DNA of 26,786 nucleotides from a virus, in IMG/VR virus record IMGVR_UViG_3300031963_000801, positions 1 to 26,786 of that record, one strand, 5' to 3'. A program made the translations under genes and the position numbers. Below are positions 1-7,357 of the stretch, piece by piece (within the stretch, counting starts at the first letter, position 1; the number at the start of each line of letters is the position of its first letter). The notes beneath the pieces are model-generated. The model was not told the DNA's origin, did not search any database, and saw only the letters and a list, made by a program, of their open reading frames with translations.

Positions 1-31
1 CATGGCCAGTTCACACACCGTAACGCACGCG

Positions 32-373
32 CTACAACCTGAGCACCCGCCGCCCGTCCTCCACGCTCCGCACCTCCCCCGCAAACCCGCCCATCTCCTC
101 CACCATCCCCAGAAACGACCGCTGCTCACTCGTCAGCCGGCCCTTGGGCGCCTTCACCTCCAGCGCTGCGAACACCGCCAACCGCTGACCCACCATCTCC
201 GGCGTCACCGTCACCGTGCGCAGGCCGATCAGGTCGCTGCTGCCCTTGCACAACCCGAACTGCACCGGCCGCCCGTTTCGGTCCAGCAGCGTGCCAGTGT
301 TGTTTCTCCAAAGTCGGACCGGGCCCCTCGACAGCTCCAGGCGGATCTGCTGCTGGGTCTGCTGTTCGGTCAC
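32..373 (-). CDS. VRR-NUC domain nuclease (Holliday-junction resolvase-like)
   Basis: This is a 113-aa protein that looks like a stand-alone VRR-NUC nuclease of the PD-(D/E)XK superfamily, a family common in phage replication and recombination modules. Visible signs are the N-terminal helix, the block LWRNNTG, the GSSDLIG block carrying the catalytic Asp, and the FAALEVKAPKGRLT block carrying the E-x-K pair, followed by EQRSFLGMV and a C-terminal GG-x-AGEVRSVED strand-helix. The length is typical of single-domain phage versions. It starts with GTG, overlapping the stop of the upstream gene as GTGA, so it is probably translationally coupled as the last gene of the minus-strand operon. The likely role is cleavage of branched DNA intermediates. 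The 31 bases beyond its stop hold no complete gene; a minus-strand ATG at 3-1 could begin another gene outside the window. Confidence 0.8.
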   Translation of the reverse strand: MTEQQTQQQIRLELSRGPVRLWRNNTGTLLDRNGRPVQFGLCKGSSDLIGLRTVTVTPEMVGQRLAVFAALEVKAPKGRLTSEQRSFLGMVEEMGGFAGEVRSVEDGRRVLRL

Positions 374-996
374 GCCACACCCTCCCGCAACGCCTCAAAC
401 CGCATCCCCAGCACCATCACCGGCCGCCGTTCGCGAATCGCCAACGTGATCGCCTGCCTGCTCACATGCAGCTCAGCCGCCGCACGCCTCGCACTCGGCC
501 ACACCTTCCCAGTCTCGCAACACCTAACCCGCCAGTCGCCACGCCGTCGCGGATACCGTGCCGCCACCGATTCGGCCAGCTCCCGATCCTCCAGCAGCAG
601 GAACAACCGATCCGCTCCGTAGCCGCCCAACACCGCCGGCCGTTCCCTGGCCAGCCGCCGCCATGCTGCCCGGGTGATGTACCGGTTCTTGCCCCGAATG
701 ATCGGCTGCAGGATCGCCGCCGTCTTCGGCCTTCGCAGCCATGCTTCAACTCTGCAGCCAGGGCATCCCAGGATCTCGGCCGCGCCGCCCGTAGTCACCC
801 ATTCGCCAGCATTCACCCGCACCGGTAACCCCATCTTCACCATCTTCAGTTGGATCGCATGACGGCTTCGATGCGGCCACCCTGCAGGGTTCGCAATCCG
901 TCGATACCGGCGCACAAGCTCCAGCAGCGGCACGTCGCCGGCTAGTTGCTCCAGTGCGGCGGTCTCGGCGGGGGTCCAGAAGGGGGCGGAGGTCAT
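370..996 (-). CDS. multi-HTH DNA-binding protein with SANT-like and NUMOD1-like segments
   Basis: This 208-aa basic protein appears to be built from three DNA-binding units. Residues ~5-55 (FWTPAETAALEQL ... WPHRSRHAIQLKMVKMGL) resemble a Myb/SANT-like helix bundle. Residues ~65-110 (WVTTGGAAEILGC ... RYITRAAWRRL) look like a small winged helix or excisionase-type HTH. The last ~45 residues (CCETGKVWPSARRAAAELHVSRQAITLAI) match the pattern of NUMOD1-type repeats found beside homing nucleases. No catalytic nuclease motif is visible. An in-frame TTG lies at 1005, but I chose the ATG at 996 because it overlaps the stop of the upstream ATP-pyrophosphatase gene as ATGA, the same coupling seen elsewhere in the operon. 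The role is uncertain: a regulator or a DNA-targeting accessory protein. A degenerate homing-type protein that has lost its nuclease is an alternative. Confidence 0.65.
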   Translation of the reverse strand: MTSAPFWTPAETAALEQLAGDVPLLELVRRYRRIANPAGWPHRSRHAIQLKMVKMGLPVRVNAGEWVTTGGAAEILGCPGCRVEAWLRRPKTAAILQPIIRGKNRYITRAAWRRLARERPAVLGGYGADRLFLLLEDRELAESVAARYPRRRGDWRVRCCETGKVWPSARRAAAELHVSRQAITLAIRERRPVMVLGMRFEALREGVA

Positions 997-1796
997 GTCA
1001 TGCAATACCCAGACTCACATCCATCTTGCTCATCGATCCATTCGGGGAACAGCCCCAGCTGGTCGGGGATGGCTTGATCGATCGGCCGGTGCTTCCTGGC
1101 CCCAATCCCGGAGATGAACACGGGATCCTTCCCGATCGCTTCACGCTTGGCGTTCAGGTGCCTTTCAAGCGCTGCGACACGATCAAACAGGATCGGCCGT
1201 TCCTGACGCATCGCCACCCATTGGTCTGTCGTCTTGTAGGGGCAGAACCAGCAGGAGGATTTCGGCGGCTGCGGCAAGCCAGCAGCGGCCACCAGTCGCA
1301 AGCACTCTTGCCGATCAATGCCCAGCTCGATCAGTGGATAGGCGCTGCTGTAGCCGTCGGATTCGCGGGAGGGTGTGGCCCGGTGTGGTTCGTCGGTGCT
1401 GATGCCTTTGCCCAGGATGCAGCCGGGTGCGTTCGCCTTGATCCACCGGGCGATGGGTTTGATCTTGAACTCCTGGGTGCAGTTCCTGTTCCCTGGGGCG
1501 CCGTTGTCCATTCGCACGGGGATGTCGATGGATCGAACCGGGCGGTGCAGGTCGGCGTAGAGATCGACCGGAGTGCCATCACGGCGGGTGCGATGGATGT
1601 CCACCCACCGGATGCCATGGGCCGCGGCGTAGGGCTTCAGTACCTCGGCGACGTACCGCAGCGTCCGGGGATCCTCGGCCTTATCTCCGACGTTTGCGAA
1701 TATAAAAGTGCGGTAGGGGATTTTCCCCTGCGCAGCGAGCACAAGGCAAGCCGTGGACTGCACACCGCCGCCGCAGCTGAACACGTATTTGCTCAT
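993..1796 (-). CDS. PAPS-reductase/DndC-family N-type ATP pyrophosphatase
   Basis: This 267-aa protein belongs to the adenine nucleotide alpha hydrolase superfamily, PAPS-reductase-like branch. The PP-loop is at residues ~7-15 (SCGGGVQST) and is followed by FIFANVGDKAEDPRTLRYV, the usual strand-helix after the loop. Further on are NRNCTQEFKIKPI (a Cys-x-x-Glu block typical of the branch), GISTDEPHR, YPLIELG and a C-terminal SCWFCPYK with two close cysteines. Family members activate substrates by adenylation, and phage copies are often found beside helicases and nucleases; their substrate is generally unknown. It overlaps both neighbours by 4 nt. Its coding strand is C-rich relative to G, whereas the helicase next to it is G-rich on its coding strand, which hints at separate acquisition. 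A DNA-modification or sulfur-transfer role is inference. Confidence 0.8.
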   Translation of the reverse strand: MSKYVFSCGGGVQSTACLVLAAQGKIPYRTFIFANVGDKAEDPRTLRYVAEVLKPYAAAHGIRWVDIHRTRRDGTPVDLYADLHRPVRSIDIPVRMDNGAPGNRNCTQEFKIKPIARWIKANAPGCILGKGISTDEPHRATPSRESDGYSSAYPLIELGIDRQECLRLVAAAGLPQPPKSSCWFCPYKTTDQWVAMRQERPILFDRVAALERHLNAKREAIGKDPVFISGIGARKHRPIDQAIPDQLGLFPEWIDEQDGCESGYCMT

Positions 1797-3181
1797 ACCA
1801 GCGCCCTCTCAAACTGCCCCTTCGTCTGCCGCGCCGCCAGCACATGACGCGCCCAGCCGCGCGGCGACTTCATCCCTCTTCGCCGCCCCACCTCGATCAG
1901 TTCCTCCAGCGTCTGGGCACTGCCCTGTTCACGCTTTCGCGCACGCGCCACCGCATCACGGTCAACCTCCACCAGGTTTCCATCCACCGTCATCAGCTCC
2001 CTTCTCTCCACCGCAAACCGATGCCCGCATTCCCCGCACTTGCTCGCCTGGCTGCTCATCGCGGCGAAACACTTTGGGCATACCTTCACGCTCAGTGCTT
2101 TCTCTCTCGTGCGCTTCCGCCGTCCGTCAAGGCTCCACTCATGCACCGCCAGCGGGTGATCCAACCGCCCGCAGTTCCCCACGTGATCCAGCACCAGCAG
2201 ATCACTCTTCCCCGGTGCAATTCGCAACCCCCTTCCGTTTCCCTGCAGCCATGCCGTTAGGCTCTGCGTCGGCCGCAGCCAGATCACCGCATCGATCTCT
2301 GGCACATCAACCCCAGCGATCCATAGCTGCGCACACGCCACCAGATCCAATCGCCCGGCCCGCAACCCCAACACCGCCTCACGCCGCTCCACGCCATCAC
2401 TCCCGCCATGCACCGCCATGGCCCTGAACCCCGCACGCTGCCACTGCTCCGCCACCGCTTCCGCATGGGCCACCGTCGTGCAAAACGCCACACCACGCCG
2501 ACCCACACACAGCCGCTGCCAGTGGCTCAGCGCATCGCCCACCACCGTCGGCTTCGACAAAATCGCCCCCGCCTGTCCTTGGTCAAAATCACCCGCCCGG
2601 GTGTTCACCTTCGACAGATCAGCGCCAGGCGGCGCATACACCCGCACCGGTGCCAGCAATCCCTCCTCAATCAGCTCCGCCGTCGTGCACGTCGGCACCA
2701 GCCGGTCGAACACCTCACCCAGACCACGCCCATCAAGCCGCTGCGGAGTGCCGGTCAACCCCATCAGCGACGGGTTGCCTGCGGCAGCGATCACCTTCCG
2801 GTACGTGTCCGCTACCGCCAGGTGGCACTCATCGATGATGATCAGATCCGGCCGCGGCAACCCCGCACGCCGCACCGCCGTCTGCACCGCAACAACCTGC
2901 ACCGGCACCCGGTAGTTAGCTGATCGCCCCGCACGGATCTGTCCGTGGTGAATACCCGCAGCCGTCAGCCGCTCACTGGTGTCCTCAAGGATCTCCTTCA
3001 GGTGCGCCAGGAACCACACGCTCCTGCCCTTCGCTACTGCCTGCCGCACGATCTCGGCCGCCGTTGCTGTTTTCCCAAACCCAGTTGGTGCCACCAGGAT
3101 CGGCGCACGCACACCCTCGGCATACGCACGCCGCAGGTCGGTCAGTGCTTGCTCTTGCCGGGGGCGGAGCGTGACGGTCAT
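1793..3181 (-). CDS. SF2 DEAD/DEAH-box helicase (SSL2/RAD25-like)
   Basis: This 462-aa superfamily 2 helicase has the N-terminal LRPRQEQAL motif, Walker A APTGFGKT at residues 31-38, DECH box at 117-120 (LIIIDECHLA), motif III-like LTGTPQRLDG, and a C-terminal RecA fold with VAFCTTVAHAEAVA, VAVHGG-like and QGNGRGLR (motif VI). Near residue 370 is a CxxC...CxxC zinc ribbon (CPKC ... CGEC). Family members unwind or remodel DNA using ATP, and in phages serve replication or recombination. The open frame extends back to 3301, but that would overlap the divergent gene. I chose the ATG at 3181 because conserved helicase sequence begins immediately after it (MTVTLRPRQEQ). It is the first gene of the minus-strand operon, and its stop overlaps the start of the next gene as ATGA. 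Confidence 0.88.
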   Translation of the reverse strand: MTVTLRPRQEQALTDLRRAYAEGVRAPILVAPTGFGKTATAAEIVRQAVAKGRSVWFLAHLKEILEDTSERLTAAGIHHGQIRAGRSANYRVPVQVVAVQTAVRRAGLPRPDLIIIDECHLAVADTYRKVIAAAGNPSLMGLTGTPQRLDGRGLGEVFDRLVPTCTTAELIEEGLLAPVRVYAPPGADLSKVNTRAGDFDQGQAGAILSKPTVVGDALSHWQRLCVGRRGVAFCTTVAHAEAVAEQWQRAGFRAMAVHGGSDGVERREAVLGLRAGRLDLVACAQLWIAGVDVPEIDAVIWLRPTQSLTAWLQGNGRGLRIAPGKSDLLVLDHVGNCGRLDHPLAVHEWSLDGRRKRTREKALSVKVCPKCFAAMSSQASKCGECGHRFAVERRELMTVDGNLVEVDRDAVARARKREQGSAQTLEELIEVGRRRGMKSPRGWARHVLAARQTKGQFERALV

Positions 3182-3276
3182 TCCCACTTGTGCGCTTGGG
3201 TATCCATGGGCGGCCGCTTGCTGTCTCCTGTGCTTCGGATAGGCTAACCCGGTAGCGATCAAAACCGCAACCGCCT
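3182..3276. promoter_or_regulatory. divergent early intergenic region
   Basis: These 95 bases separate two divergent early operons (helicase leftward, RHH/primase rightward), so both promoters are expected here. I see only weak sigma70-like boxes, for example TTGCTG (3219) and TAGGCT (3241) spaced 16 nt apart for the rightward direction. No clear operator repeat is visible. The adjacent ribbon-helix-helix gene would be a natural regulator of this region, but that is inference. Confidence 0.3.
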
Positions 3277-3462
3277 GTGTCCGCAGCTCCCTCACCGGCA
3301 CCCGTCCGCAAGCGGGCCCAACGGCGCACCATCACCCTTGACCTCCCCGATGAGCAGGTCAACTGGCTCGACGCCCAAGCCGGCGACGTCATGTCTCGCT
3401 CAGCCTTCGCCCGGGTTCTCATCGCCCGCGCCATGCAGGCCGACGCTTCACCCGCGGCCTGA
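3277..3462 (+). CDS. small ribbon-helix-helix (CopG/Arc-like) DNA-binding protein
   Basis: This 61-aa basic protein has an N-terminal charged tail (VRKRAQRR), then a beta strand TITLDLPDEQ and two helices (VNWLDAQAG, SRSAFARVLIARAMQ). That is the strand-helix-helix order and size of CopG/Arc/MetJ repressors, which dimerise and insert the strand into the DNA major groove. The start is GTG. Its stop codon overlaps the ATG of the primase-helicase gene (TGATG), so the two are coupled. It lies at the divergent early control region and may autoregulate it. It could also assist replication initiation, as it is encoded directly upstream of the primase. Confidence 0.65.
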   Translation: MSAAPSPAPVRKRAQRRTITLDLPDEQVNWLDAQAGDVMSRSAFARVLIARAMQADASPAA

Positions 3463-6131
3463 TGCCTCCCTCCCGATCGCTCGACGCAGCCGATGGCCGG
3501 TGGTTCGACATCCTCACCACCCTCGGCGGAATCCATGCCGACTATCTGCAGGATCGCCATGGGCCCTGCCCGCTCTGCGGCGGTGAGGATCGCTTCCGAT
3601 GGGACGACCTCGACGGCAAAGGCGGCGGCTACTGCAACCAATGCGGCGGACCCCACCAATCAGGCGGCGGCATCTCCGGTATCACCCTCCTCATGCGAGC
3701 CCGGGACTTGACCTTCAAGGATGCCGCCCGTGCTGTTGAGCAGCACTTAGGTCTCCCCTCACCGGCCCGGCCGTCATCAAGCACGCCACCGCCTGCGCCA
3801 CCACGTAAGCCCAGGCGCCCGGCACGCATCCCCGACAAACCCCCAGCCGACGCAACACCCCCAACCCTCGATGGCGCCGTTGCGCAGTGGCCCTACCGCG
3901 ACGACAACGGTGATCAGCTCTTCTGGATCCAGCGTGTCAACCTCGCCACCGGCGGCAAGCTCTTCATCCATCGCACATGGATCGATGGCCGCTGGCATCG
4001 GCCCTCAAAGCGCGATCCCTTTACCTCCGAATGGCCCTCACCTCGCCCCCTCTACAACCTCCACCTCCTCAAGCAGCACCCAGACCTCCCGGTGCTGCTG
4101 ACCGAAGGCGAGCAAACCTGCGACGCTGCCGCTCGCCTCTTCTCCCCCTCCGTTCTTTGCCTCGCCTGGCCCAACGGATCGAAGGCCATCGATCGCGTTG
4201 ACTTCACACCCCTCGCCGGTCGCAAGGTCACCCTCTGGCCTGATGCCGACGACGCCGGCCGGCTCTGCATGGCCAAACTCGCCCCCATCCTCCTCGCCGC
4301 AGGTGTCACCCGGGTCCGCATCGTTCAACCCCCCACCGACGTCCCCAAAGGCTGGGATCTCGCCGATGCCACCGACTGGGACACCGAACGCGCTCGCGCA
4401 CACGTCGCCGCGCATCGATCTGATCCCATCACTCTGCCGGAACCCAAACCCGAACCGGAGCCAGAGACGGACAACACAGATCGAGTCATAGGCGACCTGC
4501 CCAAGTACACACCCTTCACCTGCCTCGGCTTCGACGGTGACGCCTACTACTACCAGCCCGCCAACACCGGTCAGGTCATGCGCCTCACCGGCGCCGGCCA
4601 CTCCTCCACCAACCTCCTTCGCCTCGCCACCATCGCCTACTGGGAAACCCTCTACCCAGCCAAAACCGGCGTCTCATGGAACTCCGCCGTCTCTGACCTC
4701 TTTGCTCAGCAAGCCGCTGTCGGCATCTACTCCCCCGATCGCATCCGTGGCCGCGGGGCATGGTGGGATCAAGGTCGCTCCGTCCTTCACCTCGGCGATC
4801 GTCTCATCGTTGATGGCGCTACACATTCCGTCATGGCTCCCCCGCCATCGCGGTTCTCCTATCAACGTCTCGCCGCAGTAGACATCCCCGATACCCTCGC
4901 TCCACTCACCGATCAGCAGGGCGCCGAACTCCTCGACATCGCTTCCCGCTTCCACTGGGAAGTCCCCGCCTCTGGGCTCCTCCTCGCCGGCTGGACTGCC
5001 CTCGCCCCCATCTGCGGCGCCCTCTCTTGGCGCCCGCACGCCTGGCTCACCGCTTCCCCGGGTTCCGGTAAGTCCGCCATCCTCGATCGCTTCCTCGGCA
5101 CCCTCCTTGATTCCATGGCCCTATGGCCTGAGGGCACCACCACCGAAGCATTCATCCGCCAGGAACTTCGCGCCGACGCCATCCCCGTCGTCTTTGACGA
5201 GGCCGAATCAAACGAAAAGGCAGACCAGCAGCGCATTCAGAACATCCTCGCCCTAGCACGCGTCGCCTCCTCCTCCGGTCGTGGTGTCATCGGCAAAGGC
5301 GGAGCCGATGGTGCAGCGCAACGCTTCACCATTCGCTCCATGTTCCTCCTCTGCTCCGTCTCCACTGCCCTCAAGCAAGGCGCCGATCAGTCACGCTTCG
5401 CTCAGCTCACACTACGCAACCCCAACCACCTGCCCAAGTCCGAACGCATCGCCCACTGGAACAACCTCGACCGTGATCTCACCGACATCATCACGCCAGA
5501 GATCGGTCATCGCCTCATCCTACGTTCCGTTCGCCTCATCCCCATCATCCGCGATTCCGTCGCCGCCTTCCGTCGCGCTGCCGCCGATCGCTTCGACTCT
5601 CAGCGGCAGGGCGATCAATACGGCACCATCCTCGCCGGTGCATGGTCCCTCATGAACTCCACCGTCGCCACCATCGATGATGCCTATGCCCTCATCGATC
5701 AAAACGACTGGGAATCCTACCGAGAAGCCACTGAACTCCCCGACGAGCATCAGTGCCTCCAGGCCATCCTCCAGCATCAGATCCGCGTCGAAGGTGACCG
5801 CGGCTCTGCCTTCACCCGCACCGTTTCTGAACTCATAGACCTCGCCAGCCCCGCCTCCCTCACCACCTCCATGGAGGTGTCCCAGAACCAGGCCCGCGCC
5901 CACCTCGGTCGCATCGGCCTCAAGGTTGACCATGTGGAAAACGCCCTCTGCCTCATGGTCCACAACCACGCGATCGCGTTACGCCGCATCCTCACCGATA
6001 CCCCCTGGGCGCACTGCTGGCCCACCGTGCTCCGTCGTCTGCCCGGTGCATCCAAGGCTCCCGTAACACGCTTCATCGGCCAGGCCACGGTCGCCCGCGC
6101 AACAGCCGTTCCCCTCGCTTCCATCGGCTGA
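3462..6131 (+). CDS. P4-type primase-helicase (zinc finger, TOPRIM, DUF927-like ATPase)
   Basis: This 889-aa multidomain replication protein carries a zinc-binding primase module at residues ~14-95: C36-x2-C39 (CPLCGGEDRFRW) and C58-x2-C61 (CNQCGG), then a helical segment. A TOPRIM-like domain spans ~205-300, with VLLTEGEQTCDAA at ~210 and LWPDADDAG at ~258 supplying the acidic metal ligands. A C-terminal ATPase of the DUF927/P4-helicase type has Walker A TASPGSGKS at ~530 and Walker B PVVFDEAE at ~575. The layout parallels phage P4 alpha protein, which primes, unwinds and binds iterons in its own origin. The gene begins with ATG overlapping the preceding stop and ends ten bases before the GTAAC-box array at 6141-6440. 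Two further boxes lie inside its 3' end (5978, 6064). Its coding strand is strikingly C-rich, unlike the late genes. Confidence 0.88.
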   Translation: MPPSRSLDAADGRWFDILTTLGGIHADYLQDRHGPCPLCGGEDRFRWDDLDGKGGGYCNQCGGPHQSGGGISGITLLMRARDLTFKDAARAVEQHLGLPSPARPSSSTPPPAPPRKPRRPARIPDKPPADATPPTLDGAVAQWPYRDDNGDQLFWIQRVNLATGGKLFIHRTWIDGRWHRPSKRDPFTSEWPSPRPLYNLHLLKQHPDLPVLLTEGEQTCDAAARLFSPSVLCLAWPNGSKAIDRVDFTPLAGRKVTLWPDADDAGRLCMAKLAPILLAAGVTRVRIVQPPTDVPKGWDLADATDWDTERARAHVAAHRSDPITLPEPKPEPEPETDNTDRVIGDLPKYTPFTCLGFDGDAYYYQPANTGQVMRLTGAGHSSTNLLRLATIAYWETLYPAKTGVSWNSAVSDLFAQQAAVGIYSPDRIRGRGAWWDQGRSVLHLGDRLIVDGATHSVMAPPPSRFSYQRLAAVDIPDTLAPLTDQQGAELLDIASRFHWEVPASGLLLAGWTALAPICGALSWRPHAWLTASPGSGKSAILDRFLGTLLDSMALWPEGTTTEAFIRQELRADAIPVVFDEAESNEKADQQRIQNILALARVASSSGRGVIGKGGADGAAQRFTIRSMFLLCSVSTALKQGADQSRFAQLTLRNPNHLPKSERIAHWNNLDRDLTDIITPEIGHRLILRSVRLIPIIRDSVAAFRRAAADRFDSQRQGDQYGTILAGAWSLMNSTVATIDDAYALIDQNDWESYREATELPDEHQCLQAILQHQIRVEGDRGSAFTRTVSELIDLASPASLTTSMEVSQNQARAHLGRIGLKVDHVENALCLMVHNHAIALRRILTDTPWAHCWPTVLRRLPGASKAPVTRFIGQATVARATAVPLASIG

Positions 6132-6268
6132 GATCCCTTGCGCCGCAACGGTGTTACGCCGTTACAGCCCCTGTAACGCTGTTACCACCCCTGTAACACG
6201 CAAATCGACTGCGCCGCAACGGTTCTCGGCGGTTGTTACGCTGTTACGCCCAAAACCGCCCAGGGAGT

Positions 6269-6324
6269 CATACGTGCACGTGTGTGCGTGTGTGCGTGCA
6301 TGTGCGCGTGTGTGCGCACGCGTA
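6269..6324. repeat. 56-bp alternating purine-pyrimidine (Z-DNA-prone) tract
   Basis: Every step from 6269 to 6324 alternates pyrimidine and purine, mostly TG, CG and CA dinucleotides, without a break. Such tracts can flip to Z-DNA under negative supercoiling. It lies between the two iteron clusters. No protein-coding reading is likely here. Confidence 0.85.
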
Positions 6325-6346
6325 TCTATCTATCTATTTCTCTTTA
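6323..6346. repeat. TATC tetranucleotide repeat and pyrimidine AT-rich tract
   Basis: Almost four TATC units (6323-6337) run into a TTTCTCTTTA tract. Only 5 of these 24 bases are G or C, in surroundings well above 60% GC, so this is the most easily melted spot of the region. It directly follows the alternating tract and precedes the second iteron cluster, as expected for a DNA unwinding element. Confidence 0.6.
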
Positions 6347-6567
6347 GGTGTAACAATGTAACAACAGGGGTCCCAGCCCAGTCGTGCCAACGGTTTTCGG
6401 TGTTACACCAGGCGTAACACCGGCGTAACACCTGTAACAGCCCTCCAGAAGCCCCTGCAAGGCCCTCAACCCCCTGTCACGCCCTTCCGCCTGCTCGCCG
6501 CCTTCCGCCCCGCTCCCAGCGCTCCTGACCGCAACCGGGAACCCTGATCACAGACAACCCGCACCCC

Positions 6568-6729
6568 ATGCCCGAGACCATGAACCTCGACACCCTCATC
6601 CATCACGCCCCGCAGGAAACCGAAACCGACGTCCTCACGGCCATTGACGTCCTTGAGTTGGTCAAAGCTGAACTGATCGCTGCCGCTCAGGCCCACGACG
6701 AAACCGAGGAGGGCGAAGGCGATGCCTAA
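6568..6729 (+). CDS. small acidic protein of unknown function
   Basis: This 53-aa ORF begins MPETMNLDTLIHH and ends with a strongly acidic tail (DETEEGEGDA). The middle (DVLTAIDVLELVKAELIAAAQ) is a probable amphipathic helix. It is too short for family recognition. Support comes from its position at the start of the rightward late block and from overlap of its 3' end with the next small ORF (ATGCCTAA). No strong Shine-Dalgarno is visible (GCACCCC precedes the ATG), and an internal ATG at codon 5 is possible. Confidence 0.5.
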   Translation: MPETMNLDTLIHHAPQETETDVLTAIDVLELVKAELIAAAQAHDETEEGEGDA

Positions 6730-6814
6730 GGGATCCATGTACGCCAACGGCAAAGGCAAGCCGCCCAAGCCGCCCAAGAAACCCAAGGCGATCCGCAAGG
6801 GTTCCAAGGGGTGA
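6722..6814 (+). CDS. very small basic protein of unknown function
   Basis: This 30-aa, lysine- and proline-rich ORF (MPKGSMYANGKGK, then KPPKPPKKPK, ending KGSKG) overlaps the preceding ORF by 8 nt and is preceded by GAGGGCGAAGGCG, which offers a Shine-Dalgarno-like GGAGG-type match. Short basic proteins of this kind are common in phage genomes next to packaging genes. The acidic/basic pairing of these two neighbours is notable, but no function can be assigned. Confidence 0.45.
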   Translation: MPKGSMYANGKGKPPKPPKKPKAIRKGSKG

Positions 6815-6830
6815 ACAACCCGCTACACTT

Positions 6831-6856
6831 CCGGCAGCGTTCCTTACCGCTGCCGG
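6831..6856 (+). promoter_or_regulatory. hairpin directly before the small terminase start
   Basis: A perfect 9-bp inverted repeat (CCGGCAGCG ... CGCTGCCGG) with an 8-nt loop ends one base before the GTG of the small terminase gene. There is no T-run after it, so it is not a normal terminator. It would sequester the region where a ribosome binds. A TACACT box at 6824 with a poor -35 (TTCCAA, 6802) could be a promoter whose transcript begins inside the hairpin; that part is weak. Confidence 0.5.
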
Positions 6857-7357
6857 GTGTCGCAAGCCGCAGCTATCACCACAAGAACCGGCAGGCGCCG
6901 CAAGCTCACCCCTGAGCTGATCGCCAAAGTCCGCGACCTGGTGCCTTCCGGCGCCCCTGACAAGACGATCGCCGCAGCCTGTGGCATCACTCATCAGGCA
7001 TGGTGCCTATGGCTCAAACGAGCAAGAGACGGCGTTGGTGATGAGCTTGAGCGCGAATTATTTGAAGCTGTTCAACAAGGCCGCGCACAAGGTGAGCTAA
7101 CACATATACAAAAGATTTTTGCCGGAGACTCCAAAGACTCGCAGTGGCTCCTCACCCATTCCCCCCACTGGCGCCATAACTGGAGCGACAACGCCGCTGC
7201 GCAACGTGCAGTGCAACGGCAGATGGATGGCGTTGTTGCCGCGATCGAATCCACGCAGTCGCTGAGCACCGAACAGAAACACGACCTGTTGCTTCAGTTG
7301 CAGGCTCGTGGCCTCGGTGGCGTGTTGCCGCAGGTTGAGGCCGATGCTGGCACTTGA
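6857..7357 (+). CDS. terS: terminase small subunit
   Basis: This 166-aa protein has an N-terminal HTH (RRKLTPELIAKVRDLV ... DKTIAAACGITHQAWCLWL), then a helical oligomerisation segment and a C-terminal tail (STEQKHDLLLQLQARG). That is the usual order for small terminases, which recognise the packaging site and hand DNA to the large subunit. The start is GTG, immediately after a hairpin. The end overlaps the large-subunit gene by 14 nt. From about 7050 the DNA becomes noticeably more AT-rich than its surroundings. Assignment rests on the HTH plus position directly before the large terminase. Confidence 0.78.
   Translation: MSQAAAITTRTGRRRKLTPELIAKVRDLVPSGAPDKTIAAACGITHQAWCLWLKRARDGVGDELERELFEAVQQGRAQGELTHIQKIFAGDSKDSQWLLTHSPHWRHNWSDNAAAQRAVQRQMDGVVAAIESTQSLSTEQKHDLLLQLQARGLGGVLPQVEADAGT

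Larger units (their letters stand above)
6153..6438. repeat. GTAAC/GTTAC iteron array, 13 copies
   Basis: GTTAC begins at 6153, 6161, 6181, 6235, 6243 and 6402. GTAAC begins at 6173, 6193, 6350, 6358, 6414, 6425 and 6434. The loose consensus is YGTWACR. Spacing is regular: four pairs lie 8 bp apart (6153/6161, 6173/6181, 6235/6243, 6350/6358) and three pairs 12 bp apart (6161/6173, 6181/6193, 6402/6414). By chance fewer than one copy would be expected in this length. Both orientations occur, so pairs are either direct or inverted. Confidence 0.85.
6141..6440. other. candidate replication origin
   Basis: The 436 bases between the primase-helicase stop and the next small gene hold no convincing ORF. 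Instead they contain 13 GTAAC/GTTAC boxes in two clusters (6153-6247 and 6350-6438). Between the clusters lie a 56-bp perfectly alternating purine-pyrimidine tract and an AT-rich TATC/pyrimidine tract. A CAACGGT box precedes GTTAC three times (6146, 6217, 6388). Iterons, an unwinding-prone tract and an adjacent P4-type initiator gene are the standard parts of a phage origin. C excess on the plus strand just to the left changes to G excess in the genes to the right, which also fits, although the skew is not uniform across the window. An operator or partition site is the main alternative. The remaining 6441-6567 is pyrimidine-rich with nothing recognisable. Confidence 0.6.

Noticed and set aside
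1-31. possible further minus-strand gene starting at 3-1
   Set aside because: Only one codon is inside the window, so nothing supports it beyond an ATG.
954-1847. 297-aa plus-strand ORF opposite the ATP pyrophosphatase gene
   Set aside because: The minus strand has a clear PP-loop protein with coupled neighbours; the plus frame lacks motifs and a ribosome site.
6153-6438. CRISPR array
   Set aside because: Boxes are 5-7 bp, in both orientations with 8-12 bp spacing, so they are iteron- or operator-like and not CRISPR repeats.
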